Positions 38,506 through 49,323 of a DNA stretch of 64,000 nucleotides are shown here, piece by piece; position 1 is the first letter of the stretch; the number at the start of each line of letters is the position of its first letter. Made by a program: the position numbers and the translations under genes. This DNA is from Bacilli bacterium (GTDB lineage: Bacteria; Bacillota_I; Bacilli_A; RF39; UBA660), in the NCBI GenBank assembly GCA_022009835.1, contig CP091726.1, forward strand, positions 744,001-808,000. Direction: 5' to 3'. A model generated the notes under the pieces. It had not been told where the DNA came from. It saw only the letters and a program-made list of their open reading frames with translations, and ran no database searches.

Positions 38506-39591
38506 ATGAATAATATGTTTGGTTTGGAAATGGATCAGTTAGCAAAAATAAAAGTAATTGGAGTAGGTGGGGGCGGTTGTAACGCTGTAAATAGAATGAT
38601 AGAATCAGGCCTTAAAGGAGTTGAATTTATCGTAGCTAATACTGACCTTCAAGTTTTGAATAATTCCCTTGCTCCAATTAAACTACAAATTGGTAGAGAA
38701 TTAACAGATGGATTAGGAGCTGGAGCTAACCCTGAAATAGGAAGAGAGGCTGCTTTAGAATCTAAAGGAGAAATTGAAGAAGCAATTAAAGGCGCTGACA
38801 TGGTATTTGTAACATGTGGTATGGGTGGAGGTACCGGTACTGGTGCTGCACCTGTTGTTGCAGAAATAAGTCAAGACCTAGGAGCATTAACTGTTGGTAT
38901 TGTTACTAAACCATTTATTTTTGAAGGAAAGAAAAGAATGAGTCAAGCTGTGGCAGGACTTGATGAATTAAAAAAGCATGTAGATACTTTGATAGTAATA
39001 CCTAATGATAGATTAAGAGAGTTAATTGATAAGAGTACCCCAATGCTTGAAGCATTTAGAGAAGTAGATAATGTACTTCATAGAGGTGTACAATCAATAT
39101 CTGATTTAATTGCAGTATCTGGTTTAGTAAACCTAGATTTTGCGGATGTTAAAGCCGTTATGAAAGATAGAGGTAATGCCTTAATTGGTATTGGTGTAGG
39201 ATCAGGAGAAAACAGAGCTACTGATGCTGCTAAACAAGCTGTATCATCACCACTACTTGAAACTTCTATTAATGGTGCTACTGATGCTATAATTAATGTT
39301 ACTGGTGGCACTTCACTTACATTATTTGAAGTAGAAGAAGCTGCTGAAGTAATTAGAACTGCTGCTAATACAGATATTAATACAATATTTGGAGCAGTAA
39401 TAAATGAAAATTTAAATGATGAAGTAATTGTTACAGTAATTGCTACTGGATTTGAAAACCAAAGTGAACCATTATATCATAGTTTCAACTCTACTAGAAG
39501 AGAAGATATTTTCAGAGAAGGTACTAGCGATATAGATATAGATAACGATCTAGATATTCCACCATTTTTAAGAGATAGAGATAATTATTAA
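38506..39591 (+). CDS. ftsZ: Cell-division GTPase FtsZ
   Basis: This intact protein of 361 residues carries IGVGGGGCNAVNRMI, the tubulin signature GGGTGTG near residue 107, FADVKAVM at the T7 loop and the C-terminal tail DIPPFLRDRDNY that binds FtsA/SepF. The C-terminal linker is short. AAGGAGG is 6 nt before the ATG. It polymerises into the division ring. Confidence 0.98.
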   Translation: MNNMFGLEMDQLAKIKVIGVGGGGCNAVNRMIESGLKGVEFIVANTDLQVLNNSLAPIKLQIGRELTDGLGAGANPEIGREAALESKGEIEEAIKGADMVFVTCGMGGGTGTGAAPVVAEISQDLGALTVGIVTKPFIFEGKKRMSQAVAGLDELKKHVDTLIVIPNDRLRELIDKSTPMLEAFREVDNVLHRGVQSISDLIAVSGLVNLDFADVKAVMKDRGNALIGIGVGSGENRATDAAKQAVSSPLLETSINGATDAIINVTGGTSLTLFEVEEAAEVIRTAANTDINTIFGAVINENLNDEVIVTVIATGFENQSEPLYHSFNSTRREDIFREGTSDIDIDNDLDIPPFLRDRDNY

Positions 39592-39616
39592 GAGTTTTAA
39601 TAACTCTTTTTTCTTT
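39589..39616 (+). terminator. Terminator after ftsZ
   Basis: AAGAGTT/AACTCTT stem with T-rich tail directly follows the stop codon. Confidence 0.82.
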
Positions 39617-39736
39617 TTTTTCTCCTAGTTTCATAAATAATTATATTTTACAAAAAACATCAATATTGATATTGAAAAATTAAAGTTATTTTTATGTTAT
39701 CATTTATATGTAAGGTAAAGAGAGGAGGCCCTAACC

Positions 39737-39808
39737 ATGAGTATAAGAGTTAAGTCAAAAATTATAAAATGGGGGGTTGTTTATCTTATTATAAATAAAA
39801 AGATATAA
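39737..39808 (+). CDS. Possible 23-residue peptide or leader
   Basis: A strong ribosome site (GAGGAGG) precedes a short frame encoding MSIRVKSKIIKWGVVYLIIN plus KKI. The peptide is basic, then hydrophobic. It is followed by a long hairpin. It may be a small membrane peptide, a leader or a remnant. Confidence 0.35.
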   Translation: MSIRVKSKIIKWGVVYLIINKKI

Positions 39809-39822
39809 TAATAAAATAAATA

Positions 39823-39878
39823 AAGACTATGAAATAACTAATAGAAATATTAGTGATTTTTTTCATAGTCTTTTTGTG
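39823..39878 (+). terminator. Long hairpin between the small peptide and the DUF285 gene
   Basis: AAAGACTATGAAA and TTTCATAGTCTTT form a 13-bp stem around an inner CTAAT/ATTAG stem, followed by T residues. It lies just upstream of the next gene's ribosome site, so it could act as terminator or attenuator. Confidence 0.7.
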
Positions 39879-39893
39879 ATGGAGGTAAGTTAT

Positions 39894-41412
39894 ATGGAAA
39901 AAAAGAAAAGAAGTTTATGATAATTGGAGTATTTATATTATTAATATCTTTAGTAGGAGCAGCAGGTACTTATGCTTGGTTTACTTGGAGTAGTACTAGT
40001 AATACTAATTTAACTATGTCAATCGGAGCATCTTCAGATGTAATATTTAAAAATGGTAATGATATAAGTACTAATAAATTAGCACCAGTATTTAATTATA
40101 CTGATGGAGAGAGTACTAGTTTTACTATAACTAATAAAAAGCACTACTAGTTTTAGTTATAGAATATCATTAAATATTACTAGCATAGATAATGAATTAA
40201 AGAATAAAACATTAAAGTATAAACTAGTATCAAATAATACTATTATAACTGAAGGAGACTTTAGTAATATAGAAAGTAATAGTAAAAAAACACTTTATAT
40301 GAAGGAGAATTATCTAAAGGTAATATTAGTTATATCTTTTTATTTATATATAGATGGTAATGAAGAGAAATGATCTTAATATGATAAACAAATCACTAGT
40401 AGGTACAATAACAGTATCAGAAGGACTTGCAAAATATTATATGAAAGGCTATGATACTTCTTTTTAATGCAGTTAATTATAATGGTAATGAGTGTGTTAA
40501 TGCAGCTTTTTCCCGATGAAGGTGAAGGATGTTTTTTTGAAGTTGGTTCTAAATTTTTTTAAATTCTAATATTATTGCAGCACAAATTTCTACGATTAAT
40601 GTTGTTAAATCTGATAAAGTTCCTACAGGAGTTGGGAATGCTACCGATATATCTAGAGAACAAAAACGGTTCAGTCCTTTTATATTCTAAAAATATCCTC
40701 AGAAAAAAAGTGAGTATAATGGATTTGATTTATATGATATATATATAGCAACCAAAAATGGAAAAGTATATTTAACAAATGGAGCTCTTTTATTTGAATA
40801 CATGATAAATCTAAAAAGTGTTGATTTAGCTAATATGTACACAGACGAAGTTACCGATATGAGCGGTATGTTTGCAGGTTGTTTATCATTAGAAAGTATT
40901 GATGCAAGTAATTTTAATACATCAAATGTAACTGATATGAGTGGTATGTTTAATGGTGCCGGGAGTATTCTTGGTAAAAGCAAAAAGTTAAAAAAAATAT
41001 TAATATTAGTGGTTTTGATACATCAAAAAGTAACTAATATAAGTTATATGTTTTCTAGCATGGAGAATTTAACTACTTTAGATATAAGTAATTTTAATAC
41101 ATCAAATGTAACTGATATGAGTTATATGTTTTTATGATTTACATAGTTTAACCACTTTTAGATATAAGTAGTTTTGATACATCAAATGTAACTGATATGA
41201 GTTATATGTTTGCTGTAATGGATAATTTAACCACAATATATGCAAGTAATAATTTTATTACTTCAGCAGTTACAAATAGTGATAGAATGTTTATTGGTTC
41301 ATCTAAGTTGGCTGGTGGTAATGGTACAAAATATAATTCTAGTTATGATGATAAAACATATGCTAGAATAGATACATCAAGTACACCAGGCTATTTTACT
41401 TTAAAAAACTAG
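39894..41412 (+). CDS. SipW-type surface protein with BspA-like DUF285 repeats (frameshifted)
   Basis: A basic start and hydrophobic segment end in GTYAWFTWSS, the SipW-dependent type. An N-terminal Thr/Ser/Asn beta domain follows, then a BspA-type DUF285 solenoid with at least four units of the form (F/L)NTSNVTDMSxMF between 40855 and 41215. Shifts lie near 39908, 40135, 40285, 40340, 40465 and 41135. The reading is about 505 residues. DUF285/BspA proteins are surface adhesins in gut bacteria. No sorting signal is seen. GGAGG is 9 nt before the ATG. Confidence 0.8.
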
Positions 41413-41441
41413 GAAGATACTAAAAATATCTTCTTTTTACT
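41411..41441 (+). terminator. Terminator after the DUF285 gene
   Basis: GAAGATA/TATCTTC stem with a 7-nt loop and T tail. Confidence 0.82.
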
Positions 41442-41632
41442 ATATTATAATTCTATATTAGAAAGCATTCACTGTGAATATAATATCATATAATTGTTCA
41501 TATATAGACTATTTATAGGCTGTATATGATAAGATAAGATGTAAAAGCTTATCTTAATATAAAATTAACTATATGTAAACTTTATAGACATTTTAGAAAT
41601 ATATTGATATAATTATACTAGGAGTTGTAAAT

Positions 41633-43657
41633 ATGATAGAATTAGAAACAATAGATGGTATAGGACCCAAGACTAAAGAATTATTAAATAAAATAAAGAT
41701 TTATGATAGAAGTGATTTATTAAATTATTATCCATATCGATATGATATCATAAAAAGAAGTGATATAAGTAATTTAAATGATGGGGATAAAATAATAATA
41801 GATGGTATTATTGAAGGACAACCGACAGTTATCTTTATTAATAAAAGTTTAAAGAAAATGATATTTAGAATAAACAATAGAACTAACATATTAAATGTAA
41901 CTATATATAATAGAAACTACTTATATCAAGATTTAAAAAGTGGTAAAGAAGTAACTATCATAGGTAAATATAATAAATTAAAAAACGCTGTAATAGCTTC
42001 AGATATTAGATTTGGCATGCTTCCACCTGGTGCTAAAATAGAACCAATATATTATGTAACTGAAGGCTTAACTGTAAAACAAATAAGTAAATTTATATCA
42101 TCTGCTCTAGAAGAAGATTATCAAGTTGAAGATTTAGTACCAAGGTTTCTTGTAGAAAAAAATATAACCTAATGGATAAAAAGACCGCTATTAAGAATAT
42201 TCATGTACCAGAAGATATTCTTTTTGTTAAAGAAAGCTAGACAAAGAATAAAATATGAAGAATTATTTATGTATGTTTTTAAAAAGTAAATTATTTAAAA
42301 CAAAAAATGAGTGATGATAGTACTGCTATTGAAAGAAATCTTGATAAAGATAAATTAGATAAATTTATCAAAGGATTGCCTTTTGAATTAACATTAGATC
42401 AAGACAAAGCTGTTAATGATATTATTAATGATTTAAGTATTAAAAAAAGAATGAATAGATTACTTGAAGGAGATGTAGGATCTGGTAAGACAATTGTAGC
42501 TCTAATAGCTATCTATGCTAATTATCTATCTAAATATCAATCAGCTTTAATGGCTCCAACTGAAATACTTGCTAATCAGCATTATGAAGATGCCAAAAAA
42601 ATATTTGCTAAATACAAACTAAATATGGCCTTATTAACTTCTAGTACTAGTAATAAAGACAAAAAAAGAAATATATAAAGGGCTAGAGGATGGTTCTATT
42701 GATTTAGTAATTGGTACGCATTCTTTAATTCAAGATGCCGTTAAGTATAAAAAATTAGGACTAGTTATAACAGATGAACAGCATCGCTTTGGGGTAAATC
42801 AAAGAGATACCTTAAAAAGCAAAGGCCTTAGTCCTGATGTTCTTACGATGACCGCTACACCAATACCAAGGACATATGCTTTGACTATATATGGTGATAC
42901 TGCCATTTCTGAAATTAAAAGTAAACCTAGTGGTAGAAAAGAAGTAATAACAGTATTTAAAAAGAATAAGGAAATAACTTCTGTATTAGAAATGATGAAA
43001 CAAGAACTTGATCTTAATCATCAAATATATGTTGTAGCACCAATGATTGAAACTGATGATAATGATGATAAAGAATCTGTTAAAGATTTAGAAGAAAAAA
43101 ATGAATAAAGCCTTTGGTAAAAATAAGTAAAATAGGTATTATTCATGGTAAGTTAGATCCTAAAGAAAAAGATAAAGTAATGAGAAACTTTGAAAATAAC
43201 AAGATTAATATTTTGATTTCTACTACGGTAATTGAAGTTGGTGTAAATGTACCGACAGCTTCAATGATTGTTATCTTTAATGCTAATATGTTTGGTTTAT
43301 CTACATTACATCAATTAAGAGGTAGAGTAGGTAGAAGTGATATTCAAAGTTATTGCATACTAGTTGCAGAAAATCCAGAAGAAAAAAATTGAGATTAATG
43401 GAAAAAAACTAATAATGGTTTTTGAAATAAGTGAGTATGATTTTTCAAACTAGAGGAGAAGGGGATTTATTTGGCACTAGACAAAGTGGTGAATTAGGAT
43501 TAAAGATGGCTAATATCAAAAAAAGATTTTTAAAATGTTACTTAAAGCTAAAGAAGATGCAGATTTATTTATAAATATGTTACTTACTTTTTGAGACTAA
43601 TCCCGAATTTGAACCAATCTTAAATGAATTAAAAAAAAGATTGACAATTTAGACTAG
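41633..43657 (+). CDS. recG: ATP-dependent DNA helicase RecG (frameshifted)
   Basis: The wedge/OB part (IDGIGPKTKELLNK, YYPYRYDI, MLPPGAKIEPIYYVTEGL) precedes a helicase with GDVGSGKT (Walker A), VITDEQHRFG (Walker B), MTATPIPRT, ISTTVIEVGVNVP and LHQLRGRVGRS. The final TRGEGDLFGTRQSG and FINMLLTFE are RecG-specific. The reading is about 670 residues with shifts near 42165, 42225, 42285, 42665, 43105 and 43390-43600. It remodels stalled forks and Holliday junctions. Confidence 0.95.
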
Positions 43658-43735
43658 TTTACACTTTTTGTAAAAATGTAAAAGTAAATGAAAAAGTGCT
43701 TGTAATTTATTTTTAAAAATATATTATGATTAATA

Positions 43736-43835
43736 TGTCATAGAGATATGACCACACGCTACGAAGTAAAATGTAGGTGTGATAACCAAAACCCCCTGAA
43801 GGTCGGCATATTAAAGTGTGCCGGCCACTTTTTTT
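43736..43835 (+). ncRNA. Candidate small RNA 1 (left of the mobile element)
   Basis: Three stems in series are visible. GTCATA/TATGAC has a GAGA loop at 43738-43753. CACACGCTAC/GTAGGTGTG is at 43754-43782. GGTCGGCA/TGTGCCGGCC is at 43801-43827 and is followed by seven T, a strong terminator. Between the second and third stems lies an unpaired segment with CCCCCTGAA. A second unit with the same CCCCCTGAAGG plus terminator is at 55339. The class is not recognised. Confidence 0.6.
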
Positions 43836-43885
43836 AGGAAATATAAGGATTTATGAGAATTTACTATTTTTAAAAAAATATGCTT

Positions 43886-43906
43886 TTAGGTAGCAAATAG
43901 GTAGCA
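43886..43906 (+). repeat. Left direct repeat of the mobile element, possible attL
   Basis: Two AGGTAGCA units separated by AAT. The copy at 55194-55214 is the same except that AA is TT in the spacer. It is located 90 nt beyond the integrase stop. Confidence 0.6.
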
Positions 43907-43934
43907 TTTTTTTCTTTTTTTAATATATTAAACA

Positions 43935-43981
43935 TAAAAAAACACTGAATTGATCTATAAAATCAATCCAGTGTTTTTTTA
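43935..43981. terminator. Terminator at the integrase 3' end
   Basis: AAAAAACACTG and CAGTGTTTTTT (with an inner ATTGAT/ATCAAT stem) form a very stable hairpin with T/A runs on both sides. Confidence 0.85.
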
Positions 43982-43996
43982 AATTATAAACTTATA

Positions 43997-45195
43997 TCAA
44001 AAATCATCTTTATTGTTGATTTCTTCTAACTCATTTTCATAGTCATAATCCTGTTTATTATTATCATTTAGACTATCTATAATACCAATTATATTTGTTA
44101 ATTTATTTTTGAAACATATGAGCGTAGGTATTTAGAGTTTCGTCTATTTTTAGAATGACCTAAAAAAATTTAGCAACAAGTGTTATGTCAGCACCATTGT
44201 TGATAAGTAGTGATGCACAACTATGTCTAAAAATCATGAGTTCTTATTTGTTTAATGTTTGCTAATTTACAATTTCTTATTTTTTTCTTCTTCTTATTGC
44301 ATCATCACCTAGTGGTAAATCAGCACCGAATATAAACCAAGAATCTTTTGTAATTAGTAAATTGCATATTATATTCTCTTAACCTTTTTAAATCATTAAC
44401 GACATCTTTTCGGTAAGGGTAGTGTTCTATTACTAGATTTTTGGTTTTAGGGCTTGATATTATATATCTTTTGCCATTTACATTATCAGACAATCCTTTA
44501 TTTATAGTTAAAGTATTATTTTTTTAAAGTTTATATCATTCCAATTTAATGCTCTTATTTCACCTTTACGAAGACCACAAAAAAATATAAAGTTTTAAAG
44601 AAAGTTCTATATTTTTAAATCATCTTCAACTGAAATGAATTGATTGAATTCTTCAAAGGTATAAAAAGTCCATTTCCTTTTTTTCTTTCATTAGGATCTG
44701 TAAAATTAATCATTTTAGGGTATATTTCATTAAAATTAATACCATACCACTTAGTGCCAAAATTCATAATAGTTTTTAAGAAATTTATAAATATAGTTTC
44801 TTGTTCTATTTGCTAGTTTATATTCTAATATTTTTCTTTCTCCAAGATTCATAATGTTGCAAATTAAATTCTTTACATTTTATATTATCTAATAATGCCA
44901 TATATCTCATTCTATCTTTATATGTATTTAAAGTGGTTTCTTTTTACTTTTATCTTTTTGATATTCATAAAATGCTAGATATAAGTCTTTAAAAAGTCAT
45001 GTCATTGTCTGGTCTATATTTATCTAGTTGAAGTAAAAAAATTCTCTCTGCCTCATTTGCTTCCTTTTTTTGTTAAAAAAATTTCTTTGATTTATATTGT
45101 TTCGTGTTTCCATTTAAGTCTTTGTATCTTGTATAAAAAATCCATTTACGACCATCTTTAGTCCATTCGTTTTTATTAAGTAATATTACTGCCAT
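43997..45195 (-). CDS. Tyrosine integrase of the mobile element (frameshifted)
   Basis: The bridged reading is about 395 residues. The N-terminal part (MAVILLNKNEWTKDGRKWIF, YTRYKDLNGNTKQYKSKKF) is an arm-binding domain like Tn916/phage integrases. The core-binding domain has FKDLYLAFYEYQKDKSKKET. The catalytic domain has CGLRKGEIRAL (Arg), IFRHSCASLLINNGADI (HxxR) and LGHSKIDETLNTYAHMF (His, Tyr). It excises and inserts the element. It lies 18 nt downstream of the relaxase gene. Confidence 0.88.
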
Positions 45196-45212
45196 ATAAT
45201 CATCAATCCTTT

Positions 45213-46682
45213 CTATATTTCTTTATCAAGATTATTATCATAATTATCTTTATCATAATAGTCATTATTAATAGCATCTGCTAAATCTTCATAATCTTCT
45301 ACATATTCCTTTGGTTTTTCTTTCTAAAAACCTTATCAATCGCACTTGCTAATTTGTTAAACAACTTTTTTTCCAATATTCTATTTCTTTATTTAATTTC
45401 TCTTTTTAAACTTTTTAATATTATTATTTAAAAATGTCAACTAGGTCAGAAAGTCTGATAATTTCTTTCTTTTTGCTCTTTAATTGTTATTCTTTGTTCT
45501 TTAATAAGATTATCTCTTTTTAATAAGTTCTTCATTATTTTTTTAAAGATAAAATTTTTCTTTTATTAAGTTTATTTATTTCTGTATCTTTATTCATTAG
45601 TTCTTGTTCCTGTAAAATGTTTTTTTCTTTTTCTAAATTTTTTTAGAATAATCTAATATTTTTTTCTACATCTTCTTTGTTATAACCCAACATATTCTTT
45701 TTTTGGATTAAGTATATCTTTTTGATACGGATTTATTAGCATTTTTCAATAGCATTTTTTTGGTACCTTTTATAATTTTTTTAGAGTATTTTTCTTTCTC
45801 TTTAATTATTTCTTCTAATTCTGCCTTATTTTTCTGCTATTTGATATTCTAATTTTTGTTTGATGTTGGATATTACTACCAATCTTACCTCTATCTAATT
45901 TAAATCCTTTTTTTCAGTTATAAATTTATTAAATGAGTCTTGCATTTTTTTGCAAAAAGAATTTTTTTCCACCTTTAGCTTTCCAAAAACTGATCGTTGT
46001 TTAAAAAAACTTTCCTTTTATTGTTTCGTATACTATTTTTGCCTTCACTATCGCGAAGTAGTTTAGGAATATAACTAACAGTTCCATCTTGTTTTTTAAA
46101 TTCTTCTTTAATTACATTCCCATTTTTATCTTTAACATAGCATTTTTCTATTTACTTCATTAACAACAGGTAAGAAATATGCTTGTAAGTGAGGAGTATC
46201 TTCATCATAATGTATTTGTGATAAAATTATATTTTTCTTTGCCAACATAATTTTTTTAAGATATTCCATACAGGAATCAAAATAATAACTTACTGCTGGT
46301 GGTATATCATCAGTTGACTTGATATCTGGTATTTTAATAATTTGTCCTTTTTTGTTTCCTGTTTTATAAGTCCTACCGCTATCTATAAACTTCATACCAA
46401 GTGCTTCAAAGAATTCAGGTCCACTTGTGAATGTTATTCCATTTAGTACGTTAGTAGATGGTTTATTTAAATATTCAATATTTCGTTTTATTAAAATTTG
46501 TTTTACTTCCTGATATAGATTTTTTTCATTTATTGATATATATTCAACATTAAATTTATGTCTATCTTTATCATAATTTCCAGTGCCTTTTTCTTTTTAC
46601 TCATTTCAATACCAATATTATATAAATCTTTTTTTGTTTAAATTTTTGTTTCTACTCTTAATACTTGTTTTCCATCGTACAT
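45213..46682 (-). CDS. MobV/Pre-type relaxase (frameshifted)
   Basis: The N-terminal domain reads VLRVETKNLNKKDLYNIGIE, then a DNA-binding region, GITFTSGPEFFEALG and the metal motif HYDEDTPHLQAYFLPV. In MobV enzymes this motif is HxDE..PHxH; the last His is Gln here. A Lys/Glu coiled coil of over 200 residues follows. Many shifts are present (45300-46030). Relaxases of this family nick oriT and mobilise plasmids and integrative elements using another element's conjugation machine. AGGAGG is upstream of ATG 46682. Confidence 0.8.
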
Positions 46683-46699
46683 TTAATACCTCCTTTGTT

Positions 46700-46800
46700 T
46701 ATCTTTCTTTAGTAGAAAAGGTCATAAATGACCTATCTCACTAGGGCATAGCCCAATTGTGAGATTAGGGAGCTCCCTAATAACCCCATGTATGTTTAAT
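46700..46800. promoter_or_regulatory. Inverted-repeat cluster upstream of the relaxase, candidate oriT
   Basis: GGTCATAAATGACC, then ATCTCAC/GTGAGAT around GGGCATAGCCC, then the palindrome TAGGGAGCTCCCTA follow one another within 80 bp just upstream of the relaxase gene. This is where MobV origins usually lie. No exact match to a known nick sequence was identified. The rest of 46800-46950 shows no gene. Confidence 0.45.
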
Positions 46801-46952
46801 AACAAATGCCTAAGCAAAGGCAAATGTATTAAACATTACTACCAAAAAAAATTATCTATAAGATATTTATTTGGTAATTGTAGTAAAAAAATACTCACTA
46901 TCGCCACTTTCATTGCTACGCAACAAAACGTGTCACGTTTATATTTTTTTAC

Positions 46953-47957
46953 TTATAAACTTTTTAACAAAAAGTTTATGAAAAGCATATTTAAATCTTC
47001 TTGTATTGGCTCTTCATAATATGCATGGTATTTTTCTTTCTTTTTCCCACTCTGCAATCTTCAATAAGTAATCCTTCTTTTTTTAAGGTTATCTATATTT
47101 TTTTCTTAATAACTTGCCAAAAGTAGATGGTGTAATTGATAAGTTTAATTCTCTTGTTATTGTTCCACAATTAAACGTAAATTCTTTTATGTTTAATTGC
47201 ATAATTCAAGAAAATAAGAATGTTGGTGTTTAAGTCGTTTGATTCAAATTCTGATATTTCAAATTTTAAATTATTGTTTCTTTTTAAAATTAGTTCTTGC
47301 CCTTGATAGTCTCGGCTTTCATATTCTAAATAGATTTTATCTTTTAAATTATTATCTGTTTTAAGTGTAAAAAAATACCATCAACAGATCCATCAATAGC
47401 AGTAGAACCTAATGTTGTATTGCTCTTATTTAAATGATGTATTAATAATATAGTTAACCCATATTCTTTACATATCTCTCTATATTTTTGGAATTACTTT
47501 TTTTGTCCCATATCCTGATAATTAGATAAATCAGAATTAGTATAAGTATCAATACCACAGAACATATCAACGATAACTAATCTTCCATTTATCTCTTCAC
47601 TAAATTCCTTGAATACTAATTTTAAGTCCATTAAGTTTAATTTTCTTTGGTTAATTTCCTGTTCTTCAACGAAAAAGTTTGTATCATTTAGTTGCAAATC
47701 CATTTTTGTTTATTCGCTCAAGTAGTTGTGTTGAACTCATTTCTGTGCTAATATATAAGACAGGTGATGGATTTGTTTTAAATCCTAAAAATGTTGTTCC
47801 GTTAGCAACGGAGTCGGCAAGCTGTAGTGCGAGTAAAGACTTACCGACTTTTGGTCTAGCTACTAAGCAATATAAACCATTGGATTTCATTAAGTTATCT
47901 ACTATGAAATCTTTTTTATTGCTGTTTTTTTATTTCACTAATAGTTTTTCAATTTAT
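46953..47957 (-). CDS. RepA-like hexameric helicase/AAA ATPase (frameshifted)
   Basis: VARPKVGKSLLALQLADS is the Walker A of the RepA/DnaB/RecA-like fold. GRLVIVDMFCGIDTY follows as Walker B, then LTILLIHHLNKS and TTLGSTAIDGSVDGIF, typical of plasmid RepA ATPases. A C-terminal winged-helix-like region (about 47020-47230) ends QEDLNMLFINF. The reading is about 330 residues; the start is probably TTG with GGAG upstream. It may support replication of the excised element. Confidence 0.75.
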
Positions 47958-48012
47958 CAACTCCTTTCTAATTAGTAAATTCTTTTTGCCATTTTTTTGA
48001 AGATAATTGATA

Positions 48013-48211
48013 TTAATTTTTTAGATAGTTAACAACTTCATTCATTGGTAATAGTTTTGCTGGTAGTTGATAACCCTTATTTAATAAATCAATTCTGATT
48101 TCATTTTTTTAATTTAGAAGCATTATTTTTTTACCTAAACCAGTTAATTTAATTAAGTCATTTAAACTACACCATTGTTTTTGATATTAATTCTAAAGTT
48201 TCTTTTTGCAT
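48013..48211 (-). CDS. Small DNA-binding protein, DUF3173-like (frameshifted)
   Basis: About 64 residues: MQKETLELISKQWCSLNDLI, KLTGLGKNNASKLKNEIRID, LLNKGYQLPAKLLPMNEVVN then YLKN. The layout (helix-turn-helix followed by a strand with a conserved proline) resembles DUF3173/excisionase-like proteins of integrative elements. It is immediately upstream of the RepA-like gene, so the two are probably cotranscribed. Confidence 0.6.
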
Positions 48212-48632
48212 TCATTTAGTCACCTCACTTTCTATAATATAGATACTATTTTTATAGCAACCTATCTATGGATGGTTTTTAGTGTTACCAACAACTCCCT
48301 TTTTAGGATGTATATATAGAATTACCCATATATGTAACGAGGATTTTTAGATTATCCACAACTCTCGTGCCAATAGAGATATTTCCCTTGCATTTGTTTT
48401 AAGTGTCGGCATATCGGGGATTTCCAACACTACTAAATTGTCAAAGAACAATTTTTAGGTGTAAATTGGCAACCAATAGTGTAATTTAAAAAGTGCCATA
48501 TTGCACCTAATAATTATAATATACCATCTTTGGTGTATTTTGTCAACATCTAAAATTATTTAATTTTTTTCACAGAAAAAAATAGACAAATTGCACCATC
48601 TGTGATATAATTAATTACGAAAGGACGGCATT
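48212..48632. promoter_or_regulatory. Divergent control region with paired promoters and operator-like sites
   Basis: The minus-strand promoter TTGACA (48539-48544) has a -10 TATATT 17 bp further; the plus-strand promoter TAGACA (48589-48594) has TATAAT (48612-48617) at 17 bp. Near both are related imperfect palindromes, ACCATCTTTGGTGT (48524-48537) and GCACCATCTGTGAT (48600-48613). These are suitable operators for the adjacent XRE repressor. The remainder (48240-48480) has small hairpins but no gene. Confidence 0.65.
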
Positions 48633-48994
48633 GTGAATGAAAAAAATATAGAAAAAAAGATACAATTAATACTGTTATTGGTAAACACATGGCAGAACTA
48701 AGAAGTCAATTTAGTTTATCTCAAAAGGAAATATGTGGAGTAATTGGTGTTAATAGAAATACCTACAAAGACTACGAACTTGGAAATAGAACAATACCTT
48801 TACAAGTATTAAGGGATTTATCAAAATTTTATAAAGTATCATCTGATTATTTTTTGAAGATATGCCAGAGTTAACTTTTTAAAGAACAACATCAATTATT
48901 TATGTATTCTACTGCTGTTAAGAATAATAAAGAACAATATATAGCAATAGATGTACATAATCCAAATGCTATGAAAGAATACTTTGAAAAATGA
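48633..48994 (+). CDS. XRE-family transcriptional regulator 1 (frameshifted)
   Basis: The HTH is MAELRSQFSLSQKEICGVIG, then VNRNTYKDYELGNRTIP, with a C-terminal segment ending MKEYFEK. Bridging shifts near 48650 and 48865 gives about 120 residues from GTG 48633. It lies just after operator-like sites and is the likely repressor of both divergent promoters of the element. The stop overlaps the next gene by 4 nt (ATGA). Confidence 0.75.
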
Positions 48995-49206
48995 AGAAAA
49001 AGAAAATTCAAAGTAAAGTAAGACTTAGAGTTAAAAAAACTAAGAATAGATAACAATAAAACTCAAGAAGAAATAGCAAAATATTTAGGTGTAGATAAAT
49101 CTACATATAACAAATATGAAAAACGGCAAAAAGAAAATTTAATAATGATGTAGTTAAAGCGTTAGCAGAATATTATAATATTAAAGTTAGTGACATTGTT
49201 GATTAG
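48991..49206 (+). CDS. XRE-family transcriptional regulator 2 (frameshifted)
   Basis: About 70 residues: a Lys/Arg-rich start, then LRIDNNKTQEEIAKYLGVD, KSTYNKYEKRQKEF and ALAEYYNIKVSDIVD, a minimal cI/Cro-like fold. It overlaps regulator 1, so the two are made together. Either could be the anti-repressor. Confidence 0.75.
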
Positions 49207-49281
49207 TAATGACACGTGTGACACGAAAAAAACATGGGAACCTTACCTAAAAAAATACCTGTCATTGCTGTCACTTAACTA

Positions 49282-49307
49282 AATTGGTCAGTCGCGACTG
49301 ACCAATT
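49282..49307. promoter_or_regulatory. 26-bp perfect palindrome upstream of the defence cargo
   Basis: Thirteen base pairs on each side of the centre GTCG|CGAC are exactly complementary (AATTGGTCAGTCG and its complement). There is no loop and only weak T flanks. It could be a dyad operator or a terminator-type hairpin separating the regulators from the nuclease gene that starts 17 nt later. Confidence 0.7.
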
Positions 49308-49323
49308 GGAAAAGGGAAACGTT

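Noticed and set aside
40855..41215. CRISPR-like or satellite repeats
   Set aside because: The repeated DNA encodes DUF285 units (NTSNVTDMS) in frame, so it is explained by the protein solenoid.
46759..47019. Plus-strand gene of 86 residues in the oriT region
   Set aside because: It overlaps the palindrome cluster and the end of the RepA-like gene in antisense, and has no family resemblance.
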